Positions 15,702-24,258 of a DNA stretch of 64,000 nt are shown here, piece by piece. The stretch's first letter is position 1. Every line of letters starts with the position of its first letter. The DNA is taken from NCBI RefSeq assembly GCF_014493765.1, contig NZ_JACTVJ010000006.1:736548-800547 (forward strand), read 5' to 3'. The notes beneath the pieces were generated by a model, which was given only the letters and a program-made list of their open reading frames with translations, made no database searches and was not told the origin of the DNA. The position numbers and the translations under genes are program-made. The DNA is from Streptomyces polyasparticus (GTDB lineage Bacteria > Actinomycetota > Actinomycetes > Streptomycetales > Streptomycetaceae).

Positions 15702-16163
15702 CCCGCCAACTATGCCTCACCAACATCCCGCGCCCTGCGGGACCGCGCTGCAGGCATGCCCGCACCCGCTGTGGCCCGCGGCGACGCTGCCCGGCCGTGA
15801 CCACCCACGACAACGGCCGGCAGGGACCATTCGCGCTCACATGGACCTTTCTGAAGCCACCGCGGGAACGGCCCAGCGCCTCGATCGGCGCGCTGGGCTG
15901 CCTCGCAAGTCCCGGGCGGCGGCGCGCCGCTGTGCGCTCCGGCCTTCGCGATTCAGTAGGCGACGGGGCGGCGGAACGCGGCGGGAGGTGCCGTACTGTC
16001 CCGCGGGCGAACATTCGCTCGCAGCCCATCGTCGCAGCTCACGGCCTTGCTCGTGTCCCGCGGTGTCCCACGCCCATCGCCGGTACGGCCGACCTCCGCT
16101 GAGATGAGGAACACACCGGCCGCACACCGGCCGGCTCACCCACTCGACGAAGGAGCCTGTCCC
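15702..16163. other. intergenic stretch without a recognisable gene
   Basis: About 460 bp between the divergent methyltransferase and VOC genes. Open frames here have no family resemblance. The last 50 bases contain a duplicated ACACCGGCCG element just before the VOC gene leader, and an AAGGAG ribosome binding site precedes that gene. Promoters for both genes presumably lie here. Confidence 0.45.
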
Positions 16164-16796
16164 ATGGCGCTCACCGCAACCACCGCCGCCCTCACGGCAA
16201 TCAGCCTCGAAGTACCCGACATCGAGCAGGCCGAGCGCTTCTACGCGGCCTTCGGCGTCGAGTCGCTCCTGGCGCTGCGTGAGGCCGTCGGGCCGACGTC
16301 CGGGTTCCGCGGCTTCACCCTCGCCCTCACGGTTTCGCAGCCCGCCACGGTCGACCACTTCATCAGCCGTGCCCTGGAGGCGGGCGCCACGGCCGTCAAG
16401 CCCGCGGCCAAGTCCCTGTGGGGGTACGGAGGCGTGGTGCAGGCTCCGGACGGAACGATCTGGAAGATCGCCACGTCGGCGCGGAAGAACACCGAGCCGG
16501 CCGCGTTCGAGATCGACGAAGTCGTCCTGCTGCTCGGCGTCGAGGACGTGAAGGCCAGCCGGCAGTTCTATGCCGATCGCGGGCTGCCGGTCGGCCGCTC
16601 GTTCGGGGGCAAGTACGCCGAGTTCGCCACCGGCGCGGAGAGCGTCGCCAAGCTCGCGCTGTACAAGCGCACGGGACTGGCCAAGGACCTCGGTGTGCCC
16701 GCTGACGGCACCGGCTCCCACCGCCTGATGCTGACCGGAACGTTCGGCGCGTTCACCGACCCCGACGGATTCCGTTGGGAAGCGCCCGAGGCATGA
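16164..16796 (+). CDS. VOC (glyoxalase/dioxygenase fold) protein, two modules
   Basis: A 210-residue protein made of two vicinal-oxygen-chelate modules. The first (about 8-105) shows ISLEVPDIEQAERFYAAFGV and ends in APDGTIWKI; the second (about 117-207) shows VVLLLGVEDVKASRQFYADRGL and ends in DPDGFRWEAPEA. Each module has the VOC strand-helix pattern but few canonical metal ligands, so enzymatic activity is uncertain. The ATG at 16164 follows AAGGAG with good spacing; longer upstream frames lack this support. Confidence 0.85.
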   Translation: MALTATTAALTAISLEVPDIEQAERFYAAFGVESLLALREAVGPTSGFRGFTLALTVSQPATVDHFISRALEAGATAVKPAAKSLWGYGGVVQAPDGTIWKIATSARKNTEPAAFEIDEVVLLLGVEDVKASRQFYADRGLPVGRSFGGKYAEFATGAESVAKLALYKRTGLAKDLGVPADGTGSHRLMLTGTFGAFTDPDGFRWEAPEA

Positions 16797-16842
16797 CAGC
16801 GCACCGTGTCGCATCCGCTGCGAGCGCAGCCGGCAGCCCACC

Positions 16843-17230
16843 TCACCATGTCGTCCGCCCGTCGGGGCTGCGCGTTGCCCCGTACGGGTCCTGGTCGGCG
16901 GTCGTGGCCCCGAGGCCGACGCGCATGACGTGGCGCATGCGCCACAGCGGGTTCCAGAGGTTGACCGTGCTCTCGCGGACGGACTCCAGGTTCTCCCCCT
17001 GCCGGGCCGTGCCTCCGTCGAGACGCATCAACAGGCCGTGGAGTTCGACGAGATGGCGGTTCGCCATGCCGTCGGCCCCGGCAACTGCGCCGCGCCTTTG
17101 GACCCAGGCCCCGGCACGAACAACGGGGCTTCGATGCCGAGGACGTTGACCAGGTACCGGCTGTAGTACTGGTCTATACAGAACTCCGGTGCCCACCGCA
17201 CAGGGAAGGCCCGCAGCCGCCAGAACTACG
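16843..17230 (-). pseudogene. frameshifted C-terminal gene remnant, family not recognised
   Basis: Two minus-strand reading frames look coding but do not join. One frame (about 17230 down to 17095) gives a chain with EFCIDQYYSRYLVNVLGIEAP followed by PLFVPGPG, then runs out of coding character. The other (about 17070 down to the stop at 16843) gives MANRHLVELHGLLMRLDGG and STVNLWNPLWRMRHVMRV. A single frameshift near 17080-17095 would fuse them into one C-terminal fragment with normal codon bias. No start or upstream half is seen. I do not recognise the family; this could also be chance. Confidence 0.3.
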
Positions 17231-17440
17231 GCGCCATGCTCGCCAGACCGTGCAGGGCGCGTGTCGCCGTGCTGTTCGGCCGCGCCGGCAGCACGCCGTT
17301 GCCACCGCGGCCTATCCGCACACCGCGCGGCTGCGCACCTCGGTCCGGCGCCATCTGCGGCTGGTCGACCCCCGCACGCGGGCATGCCCGGCCACCGCGG
17401 GCATGCCCAGTGGTTCCCGCCGCGGAGTCGCGGTGATTTC

Positions 17441-20400
17441 CTAAGCGGACATGTAGGCCCGCGCGTCAGCCGACCAGTGCGGGGCGTTCCAGGCGTTGGC
17501 GATCTCCGCGGCGCGGGTGAAGTGGGCGGCGGCCTCGTCGTCGCGGCCGAGGAGGAGGGCGAGTTCGCCGAGGGTGTGCGCGACCGGGCGCACGGCCAGC
17601 GAGACGCTCTCGGCGCCGGCCGGGGGTCCGTCGCGGTGGGGGAGCAGGTCCGCGTAGATCTGCTCGGCGGCGTCGCGGTCCCCGACCGCGACGATCGCCA
17701 TGGCGCGCAGGCTCGTCAGGAACGTGAAGAAGAAGTCGGGCCGGATCGGGGTCGGTGACGTGCGGGTCCGGCGCGCCTCGTCCTCGTGGCCTGCGGCATG
17801 GAGGGCGAGCGTGAACAAGTCGGCGACCATCGGGCCGAGTTGATCGTGGAGCTCGCGCACTTCGTCCAGATGGCCGCCGAGCGTCCCGTCGTTGAGCCGG
17901 ACCGTCGCCCGCGCGAGGCCGAGGAAGCCGGTGTGCACCGATCCGGTCTGCTGCATACGGCCGACGGCCTCGGCATAGCGCTGCTCGGCTTCGGCGAACC
18001 GGCCCTCGATGAGCGCCAGGGACGCGAGCGCGATCTCGGCGGCGCTGATCGCCTCCGGCATCCGGTACGCGCGGGCCAGGTCGAGCGCCTCGCGGACCAC
18101 GGAGCGTACGGTCGCAGGGGCGTTGGCCGCGGCGGCGTGCGCGGCCAGGCCGAGCAGTCCGGTCACGCGGTAGACCGGCAGATCGTGCTCGGTGCCGATC
18201 TCCACCAGCTCGTCCGAGTACTCCTGCCGCCTGGTGTCCTCGGCCAGGACCAGGAGCGCCGCGGCCCGCAGCCGGGGGTCCGAGGTGAGGCCGAGCGCCT
18301 CGCGTGCCGCGGCGGTGACTGTCGGATCGTCCTCGCCCACCAGCTCGTTGGCGTACGCGACCAGGAGATGGAAGCGTGCCTCGGGATCGAGACCGGGCCG
18401 CTTGAGCAGGCGGCCGAGGCGCTCGACGACGGGGCGGTCGACGGTGCCGTACGTGCGGGCCTGCCAGGGTGTGGGCTCGGTCCAGGCCGTGAACGCGGCG
18501 ATCACCAGATCGTCGCGGCCGACCGACTCGGCGTACTCCACGGCCTGTTCGCGCGTCTGCCGGGCCGCGGCCACGGCCCCGGCCCGGATCTGCGCGCGCA
18601 GCAGCCGGCCGAACAGGTCCACGCGTTCGTCCGGATCGGCACAGCCCGCGACCGCGTCGGCGAGCAGCGCGGCGGCGACGTCGTGGGCGAAGCGCGCCTC
18701 GGCCAGTTCCGCGGCCCGCACGCAGTAGCCGACCGCCTTCGGCGAGCCCGCCCTCGCGTAATGGTGGGCGAGCGCCGCGATATCCCCGCTGCCTTCCAGG
18801 GCGGCCGCGATCCGGCCGTGCATCCGCGCGGCCCGCAGCCGGCTGACATCGGCGACCAGCGTGTCCCTGACCAGCGCATGCACGAACCGGACGCGCCCGG
18901 GCCCGGGCTCGTCGAGCAGTCCGGCGATCACGCCCGCGTCGAGCGCGTCGAGCACGCCGTCCTCGTCGGTGTCGGCGGCCCGTACGAGCACGTCCACCGC
19001 GCACTCCCGGCCGGCCACGGCCGCCAGGCGCAGGACGGCCACACCGCTCTCGGGAAGCCTGGCGAGGCGGCGCCGCAGCACGTCCCGTACGCCCTCGGGG
19101 ACCTCCGAGAGCGCGACCAGCGCGCCCTCGCCGGTAAGGAGCCGTGCGCTCTCGCGCACATAGAACGGGTTGCCGCCGGTCCGCTCGGCGATCCCGGCCA
19201 CGGTCGTGTCGTCGGCCGCGCACTCCGCGCGTACGAGCCGGGCGACGGCGTCGCCGTCGAGTCCGGGCAGGTCGATCCGCAGCGGCGCGGTGCGGGCCAG
19301 GGAGCCGAGCGTCGCGGTGAGGCGCTCGCTCTCGTCCGCGCGGTAGGCGGCGACGACCAGGACCGGGGCCCGTACGCCGACGCTGCCGCCGAGCAGTTCA
19401 AGGGTGGCGGCGTCCGCCCAGTGCAGATCGTCGAGGACGACGGCCACCGGCCGGCCGGCGGCGGCCGCGGAGAGCCAATTCCATACGGCCTGCCGCAGCC
19501 GGAACCGTCCGGCCGTCGCGTCGCCGTCCACCGGTGCGGAGTCGGAGAGCAAGGGCGCCAGGTCCTGGGCGAACTCCCCGGCGGGCACGCTCGCGGCCAC
19601 CTCCCGCAGCGCCTCCACCCAGGCCCACGCGGGCGGCGCGCTGTCCACTTCGGGACAGCGGCCGGTGGCCATGAGCCACCCGTCCTGTACGAGCCGTGCG
19701 CGGAGTCGGCCGAGGAGCGCGGACTTGCCGAGCCCCGCCTCGCCGGTGACGAGTGCGACGCGGACCCCGCCGGCGGCGGCCTCGCCGGCGGCCGTCATCA
19801 GCGCGGCGAGTTCGGTGTCGCGGCCGACGAACAGCGGCGCGGCGGGCCCGGCATCCGACGGTCGCGACACGACGGGTGCGGGCTGGGGTTCACGGGGGAG
19901 TCGGGCCGCGGGGCCCGTCGGTACCGCTGAGCGCAGGATGTCCATGCGCTGGGTGAGGATCGCCTCCTCGACGGCCGCGAGATCGGGGCCGGGGTCGAGG
20001 CCCAGCTCGTCGGCGAAGACGGTGCGGGCGCGGCGGAGCGCGGCCAGGGCGTCGGCCTGGCGGCCGCTGCCCCACAGCGCCAGGGCGAGCATGCGCCAGC
20101 CCTCCTCGCGCAGCGGAGCGTCGCGGGTGAGGCCCTCCGCCTCGGGCACCACGGCGGCGGGGTCGCCAAGCCGCAGTCCTGCCGCGGTGCGCAACTCACG
20201 GGCGACCAGGCGGAGTTCGTCGAGCCGGGCGGTCTCGGCCGCGGCCCACGGTGCATCGGCGACCTCGGCGAACGCGGGGCCCTGCCACAGGTCGAGTGCC
20301 TCGTCCAGGCGCGCGCGGACGTCATGGGGGCGAGGCATTGCTGAAGCGGACCGTGGTCCGTTACGGTGGGAAGGTGTAAACGGACCGCGGTCCTCTTGCT

Positions 20401-20800
20401 TTGGGGGTTCCACATGGCGGCGCTCATCTCCCTCGACGAGACCCGCGAACGCCCGTGCCTCGTCGAGCAGTTCCTCGAACCGCCAGGCGTCCACCGCCCC
20501 GGGCGGCAGCCGCAGTGCGTAGCCGGGTGCCGCGCTCACGAGGAGGCGTGCGGGGGTCCGCGGAGGGCGGCCCGGTTCGAGCAGGCGGCGCAGATTCGAC
20601 ACGTATGCCTGCAGTGATGCCAGGGCGCGTGACGGCGGTTCGCCGTGCCACAGGTCCTCGACGAGGCGGTCGACCGGCACGACCTGTCCGCGCGCCGCCA
20701 CGAGGAGGGCGAGCACACCGCGCTGCCGCGGGCCGCCGAGGGGCACGGACTCACCGCTCACCTCGGCCGCGAACGAGCCCAACACCCGGATCATGACCAT
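17441..20800 (-). CDS. AfsR/SARP-type transcriptional regulator with AAA ATPase
   Basis: A 1119-residue regulator. Residues 1-100 form an OmpR-like winged helix (VLGSFAAEVSGESVPLGG; AYVSNLRRLLEP), followed by a BTAD domain to about 290, an AAA/STAND ATPase (Walker A GEAGLGKS at 353-360; Walker B VAVVLDDLHWADA) and a long TPR-like helical C-terminus. It ends without a LuxR helix-turn-helix. The frame stays open far upstream, but the wing begins at MVMIRVLG, so the start is ATG 20800 (or 20794). Oddity: residues about 121-160 are a non-homologous, promoter-like insertion in the BTAD domain. Four TCCAA direct repeats just upstream suggest autoregulation. Confidence 0.9.
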   Translation of the reverse strand: MVMIRVLGSFAAEVSGESVPLGGPRQRGVLALLVAARGQVVPVDRLVEDLWHGEPPSRALASLQAYVSNLRRLLEPGRPPRTPARLLVSAAPGYALRLPPGAVDAWRFEELLDEARAFAGLVEGDERRHVEPPKQEDRGPFTPSHRNGPRSASAMPRPHDVRARLDEALDLWQGPAFAEVADAPWAAAETARLDELRLVARELRTAAGLRLGDPAAVVPEAEGLTRDAPLREEGWRMLALALWGSGRQADALAALRRARTVFADELGLDPGPDLAAVEEAILTQRMDILRSAVPTGPAARLPREPQPAPVVSRPSDAGPAAPLFVGRDTELAALMTAAGEAAAGGVRVALVTGEAGLGKSALLGRLRARLVQDGWLMATGRCPEVDSAPPAWAWVEALREVAASVPAGEFAQDLAPLLSDSAPVDGDATAGRFRLRQAVWNWLSAAAAGRPVAVVLDDLHWADAATLELLGGSVGVRAPVLVVAAYRADESERLTATLGSLARTAPLRIDLPGLDGDAVARLVRAECAADDTTVAGIAERTGGNPFYVRESARLLTGEGALVALSEVPEGVRDVLRRRLARLPESGVAVLRLAAVAGRECAVDVLVRAADTDEDGVLDALDAGVIAGLLDEPGPGRVRFVHALVRDTLVADVSRLRAARMHGRIAAALEGSGDIAALAHHYARAGSPKAVGYCVRAAELAEARFAHDVAAALLADAVAGCADPDERVDLFGRLLRAQIRAGAVAAARQTREQAVEYAESVGRDDLVIAAFTAWTEPTPWQARTYGTVDRPVVERLGRLLKRPGLDPEARFHLLVAYANELVGEDDPTVTAAAREALGLTSDPRLRAAALLVLAEDTRRQEYSDELVEIGTEHDLPVYRVTGLLGLAAHAAAANAPATVRSVVREALDLARAYRMPEAISAAEIALASLALIEGRFAEAEQRYAEAVGRMQQTGSVHTGFLGLARATVRLNDGTLGGHLDEVRELHDQLGPMVADLFTLALHAAGHEDEARRTRTSPTPIRPDFFFTFLTSLRAMAIVAVGDRDAAEQIYADLLPHRDGPPAGAESVSLAVRPVAHTLGELALLLGRDDEAAAHFTRAAEIANAWNAPHWSADARAYMSA
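20347..20393. promoter_or_regulatory. pair of TetR-type palindromes inside the SARP gene
   Basis: CGGACCGTGGTCCG (20347-20360) and GGACCGCGGTCC (20382-20393), centres 34 bp apart, lie in the segment coding for the inserted residues of the AfsR-like regulator. GGACC-N2-GGTCC palindromes next to GTAAAC are typical operator shapes for TetR-family repressors in actinobacteria (family knowledge). Their presence inside a coding region suggests that a promoter fragment was inserted. Confidence 0.45.
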
Positions 20801-20824
20801 GACTTGAGCATCGTACGCGCGTTC

Positions 20825-20874
20825 GCTCCAAGCCTGTGACGTGGGCTCCAAGTCGGTTCCAAGTGCCTTCCAAA
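20825..20874. promoter_or_regulatory. 11-bp-spaced direct repeats, candidate SARP binding site
   Basis: GCTCCAAG at 20845, GTTCCAAG at 20856 and CTTCCAAA at 20867 are spaced exactly 11 bp apart, and a further GCTCCAAG lies at 20825. SARP-family activators bind heptamer direct repeats with about one helical turn between copies. The site lies 25-75 bp upstream of the AfsR-like gene and 90-140 bp upstream of the divergent hemerythrin gene, so it could serve either. Confidence 0.55.
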
Positions 20875-20965
20875 ACCCGGGGCGCAGTCTTGAGCACATC
20901 GAACAGCCGAGGGGCCGGAACAGACGGACCAAGGCCAGGGACAGACGGATGAAGGGCAGCAGCAG

Positions 20966-21607
20966 ATGAGCGTCGACACCAAGGACATGGAGATCGTCCA
21001 CCGCGCGTTCCGCCGCGAGTCGAGGCTCTTCATCGAGCTCGTCGCGGCCGTCGCCCCCGGCGACACCGCCCGCGCCAAGGTGATCGCCGACCACTTCCGT
21101 ATCTACCGGCTGGGACTGAAGAATCACCACGAGGGCGAGGATGAGCTGCTGTGGCCGCTGCTCCTGGCGCGGGTCGATCTGCAGGCGGACATCGTCCTGC
21201 GGATGGAGGACCAGCACGAGCGCGTCTCGGCCACGCTGGCCCGCCTCGACACGCTGGTTCCGCAGTGGGAGGCCGGCGCCGGGGCCGACGAGCGCGACGC
21301 CCTCGTGGCGGCCCTGGCCGATCACCGGGCGGTTCTGCTCGAGCACCTCGACGACGAGGAGGCCGAGCTCCTTCCGCTCGCCGCGGACCACCTCAGCGAA
21401 CAGGAGTGGGCGGCGCTGGGTGACCACATGGTGGCCAGCACGCCCAAGCTGACGCTGCTCACGCTCTTCGGCCTCGTCCTGGAGGACGCGAACCCGGAGG
21501 AGCGCGCCACGCTCCTGTCGGTTCTGCCGGCACCGGTACGCGGCGTCTGGCGCGTGATCGGCCGCCCCCGCTTCGTCCGCCACATCCGCCGTGTCCGCGC
21601 GGCCTGA
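20966..21607 (+). CDS. hemerythrin-domain protein
   Basis: A 213-residue four-helix hemerythrin-like (HHE) protein. Iron-ligand candidates are H18-like HRAFRRE, the HHEGEDELLWP block (about residues 53-63), EDQHERV (about 87-93) and LEHLDDEEAELLPL (about 132-145). The C-terminal basic tail (GRPRFVRHIRRVRAA) is outside the fold. Such proteins bind a di-iron centre and sense or store O2, NO or iron. It is divergent from the AfsR-like regulator and shares the repeat-bearing intergenic region with it. Confidence 0.9.
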   Translation: MSVDTKDMEIVHRAFRRESRLFIELVAAVAPGDTARAKVIADHFRIYRLGLKNHHEGEDELLWPLLLARVDLQADIVLRMEDQHERVSATLARLDTLVPQWEAGAGADERDALVAALADHRAVLLEHLDDEEAELLPLAADHLSEQEWAALGDHMVASTPKLTLLTLFGLVLEDANPEERATLLSVLPAPVRGVWRVIGRPRFVRHIRRVRAA

Positions 21608-21625
21608 CACCGGCCCGCTTCCCAC

Positions 21626-21685
21626 GGCACGCACCACCCGCATCCGGCACGCACCACCTGTACCTGGCATGTGCCACCCGCACCT
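21626..21685. repeat. three 20-bp degenerate tandem repeats
   Basis: Three consecutive 20-bp units begin at 21626, 21646 and 21666 (core GGCACGCACCACC), with the start of a fourth at 21686. They fill the spacer between the hemerythrin gene and the DUF4267-like gene. No function is evident. Confidence 0.7.
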
Positions 21686-21738
21686 GGCCCGCACCCGCAA
21701 CGCACCCGAATCCGACCTGATTTCGCAAGGAGACCACC

Positions 21739-22179
21739 ATGTCGCTCAAGGCCGTCAACACCACCGCGACCGCAGCTCTCGTCCTCTTCACCTTCTGGTT
21801 CGGCGGGCAGTACATCCTGACCCCCGAGACCGTCGCGCCCACCTTCGGCCTGCCGAGCTGGCCCGCCGGTGACGGCGGCGGCTTCCTCGTCCTCAAGGGC
21901 ATCCGTGACGTCGGAGGCGGCCTGGTCCTCGGTGCGCTGCTGCTCACCGGACACCGCCGCGCCCTGGGCTGGGCCATCCTGGCCGAATCCCTCATCCCCT
22001 TCGGTGACATGAGCAATGTGCTCGCCCACCAGGGCTCCACGAGTGCCGCGTTGGGTATGCACGGCGCGACCGCGGCGGGGATGGCTGTCCTCGGCCTGCT
22101 GCTCCTGCGGGAGACCCGCAAGGTCACCACGGCCCCGGAGCGCGCTCAGGAGTCCGCCCCGGAACTCGCGACGCGTTGA
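21739..22179 (+). CDS. DUF4267-like small membrane protein
   Basis: A 146-residue protein with about four hydrophobic segments (ATAALVLFTFWFGGQYIL; GIRDVGGGLVLGALLL; ALGWAILAESLIPFGDM; GMAVLGLLLLRE), matching the DUF4267 membrane family. The charged C-terminal tail (RETRKVTTAPERAQES) is probably cytoplasmic. AAGGAG precedes the ATG at 21739 with correct spacing. Function is unknown. A strong hairpin follows the stop. Confidence 0.8.
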   Translation: MSLKAVNTTATAALVLFTFWFGGQYILTPETVAPTFGLPSWPAGDGGGFLVLKGIRDVGGGLVLGALLLTGHRRALGWAILAESLIPFGDMSNVLAHQGSTSAALGMHGATAAGMAVLGLLLLRETRKVTTAPERAQESAPELATR

Positions 22180-22191
22180 GCGAGGGAAGCG

Positions 22192-22242
22192 GAACCCGGC
22201 CGGCTGCCCCGACCTCGAAGGTCAAGGCAGCCGGCCGGGTTC
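22192..22242. terminator. bidirectional hairpin terminator
   Basis: A perfect 17-bp inverted repeat (GAACCCGGCCGGCTGCC at 22192-22208, its complement at 22226-22242) with a loop that itself contains a small ACCTCGAAGGT dyad. It sits between two convergent genes and can serve both strands. No long U-tract is present, as is usual for Streptomyces terminators. Confidence 0.85.
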
Positions 22243-22261
22243 GCCCGTGTCCGCGGGCGGG

Positions 22262-23125
22262 TCACAGGAGAAGCGCGGAGCGGGCCGCGGCCAGGGCCTG
22301 CTCGGCATAGCCGCGGCCGAACAGCACCGTGTGCACCAGGAGCGGGAACAGCTGGTGCAGTCCGATACGCGCCGGCCGGCCGGCACGGAGCGGGGCGATC
22401 TCCTCGTACCCCTCGACGATCTGGGGAAGATACGGGCAGCCGAAGAGGTCGAGCATGGCCAGGTCCGTCTCCCGGTGGCCGCCGTGTGCCGCAGGGTCGA
22501 TGAGATACGGGTGCCCGTCGGCGCCCCACAGGACATTGCCGTTCCACAGATCGCCGTGCAGCCGAGCGGGGGGTTCGGCGGGTCCCGCGAGGTCCGGCAG
22601 CCGGTCGCAGAGCTCCTCGACCGCCCTGGCCTCGCCCGGTCGGAGCGTGCCTTCGTCGACCGCGCGTCGCAGGTACGGCAGGACGCGCTGCTCCGCGTAC
22701 CAGACCGGCCAGCTGACCCCCGGGCTGTTGTGCATCGGCGCCTGTCCGATGTACGCGTCGGCGGGTCCGCCGGGCGGCGGGGCGCCGAACGCGGGTGCGC
22801 CCGCGGTGTGCAGGCGGGCCAGGCCGCGCCCCAACTCCCGTGCTGCCGTGGGGTCCGGGCCGCCCGTCACCACCCGCTCGGTCACCAGCCACCGCTCGTC
22901 CCAGCCGAAGACCGTAGGCACCCGCACGGATTCCGCGTCCGCGAGCCACATCAAACCCGTGGCCTCGGCCCGCGTCGCTTGCGGCGCGCGGTTCTCCTTC
23001 ACCATGACCGTGCGGCCGTCGACGAGCTCCACGACACGGAGGGCTCCTGAGCCGGCCCGTACCGCGGACACCGCGGCGCCGGTGTGCAGTGCGGCCGCCG
23101 CCGCGGGATCGGTGGGGGATGACAT
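22262..23125 (-). CDS. fructosamine-3-kinase-like protein
   Basis: A 287-residue protein of the fructosamine kinase/APH fold. The catalytic loop ARLHGDLWNGNVLWG and the metal-binding YLIDPAAHGGHRETDLAML are intact; MVKENR supplies the ATP-binding Lys. Members phosphorylate protein-bound ketosamines, destabilising them so glycation is reversed. Start is ATG 23125. The gene is convergent with the DUF4267-like gene across the hairpin at 22192. The fold is sure; the substrate is inferred. Confidence 0.9.
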   Translation of the reverse strand: MSSPTDPAAAAALHTGAAVSAVRAGSGALRVVELVDGRTVMVKENRAPQATRAEATGLMWLADAESVRVPTVFGWDERWLVTERVVTGGPDPTAARELGRGLARLHTAGAPAFGAPPPGGPADAYIGQAPMHNSPGVSWPVWYAEQRVLPYLRRAVDEGTLRPGEARAVEELCDRLPDLAGPAEPPARLHGDLWNGNVLWGADGHPYLIDPAAHGGHRETDLAMLDLFGCPYLPQIVEGYEEIAPLRAGRPARIGLHQLFPLLVHTVLFGRGYAEQALAAARSALLL

Positions 23126-23164
23126 CCGGCCAGGGTAGGCCGCGCACAGGGGGGTGCGCGTGAC

Positions 23165-24151
23165 TCAGACCAGCGGCGGTACCCGCTCCCCGGCAGGCGG
23201 CGGACCCGGCGGGGTGCCCTCGCCGAACGGCCGCCCGCCCAGCTCGTCCCGGCCGTGCGGGGTCAGCCAGCCGCTCGGGTCCGGTCCCTGCGGAACGATC
23301 CCGGTCGGATTGATCGTGCGGTGCACACCGTAGTAGTGGGTCTTGATCTGGTCGAAGTCGATGGTGTCGCCGAAGCCGGGCGTCTGGAAGAGATCACGGG
23401 TGTACGCCCACAGGGCAGGCAGCTCGGTGAGCTTGTGCCGGTTGCACTTGAAGTGGCCGTGGTAGACGGCGTCGAAACGGACCAGCGTGGGGAAGAGCCG
23501 TACGTCCGCCTCGGTGATCGTGTCGCCCACCAGGTAGCGCCGGTGCGCCAGACGCTCCTCCAACCAGTCGAGCCGGTCCCAGAGTTGGCGGTACGCCTTG
23601 TCGTACGCCTCCTGCGAGGTGGCGAAACCGCACCGGTAGACACCGTTGTTGACGTCCTTGAACACCTTCGCGGCCACGTCGTCGATCTCGTCGCGCAGCT
23701 TCTCCGGATACAGATCGGGTGCACCGTCTCGCTGATGCTCCGACCACTCGCTCCCGAGATCCAGGGTGATCTGCGCGAAGTCGTTGGTGACCACCTTCCC
23801 GGTGGGGATGTCGACGATCGCGGGCACGGTGATGCCGCGCGGGTAGTCGGGATCCCGCTTGAAGAACGCCTCCTGCAGACGCTCGATCCCCAGCACGGGG
23901 TCCTTGCCGCCGGGGTCCAGATGGAACGACCAGCTGCGCTCGTCGTGCAGCGGTCCGGCGATCCCCATCGACAGGACGCCCTCGAGGCCCATCAACCGCC
24001 GTACGATCGCCGCTCTGTTGGCCCAGGGGCAGGCACGGGCGATGACCAGGCGATAGCGCCCCGGCTCCACGGGGCAGCCGTCGCGGCCGTCGGCCGTGAT
24101 CCGCGTCGTGATGTAGTTCTGATCCCTCTTGAACTCGCCATCACCAGCCAT
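23165..24151 (-). CDS. glutathionyl/mycothiol-hydroquinone reductase-like (Xi-class GST)
   Basis: A 328-residue Xi-class glutathione-transferase homologue (YqjG/ECM4 family). The catalytic Cys is C41 in ARACPWANR, followed by the family block DPVLGIERLQEAFFKRDP and NNGVYRCGFATSQEAY (about residues 190-206). The C-terminal helical domain has YLVGDTITEADVRLFPTL. Actinobacteria make mycothiol instead of glutathione, so the thiol substrate is probably mycothiol; that is inference. It is divergent from the DUF899 gene across a 107 bp spacer. Confidence 0.92.
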   Translation of the reverse strand: MAGDGEFKRDQNYITTRITADGRDGCPVEPGRYRLVIARACPWANRAAIVRRLMGLEGVLSMGIAGPLHDERSWSFHLDPGGKDPVLGIERLQEAFFKRDPDYPRGITVPAIVDIPTGKVVTNDFAQITLDLGSEWSEHQRDGAPDLYPEKLRDEIDDVAAKVFKDVNNGVYRCGFATSQEAYDKAYRQLWDRLDWLEERLAHRRYLVGDTITEADVRLFPTLVRFDAVYHGHFKCNRHKLTELPALWAYTRDLFQTPGFGDTIDFDQIKTHYYGVHRTINPTGIVPQGPDPSGWLTPHGRDELGGRPFGEGTPPGPPPAGERVPPLV

Positions 24152-24258
24152 ACACAGAGCCTAACCGCCGATGAGTTCCGGTGGCGCCCGGAGTCATCTC
24201 CGATGACCGGAACGCGGCGTCGTGAGGCGCCGCCCGCACCTACCGCCACGGAGATCTC

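Noticed and set aside
20801-21700. Upstream extension of the AfsR-like regulator by 300 codons
   Set aside because: The extension runs antisense through the hemerythrin gene and has no domain; the OmpR-like fold begins at the ATG at 20800.
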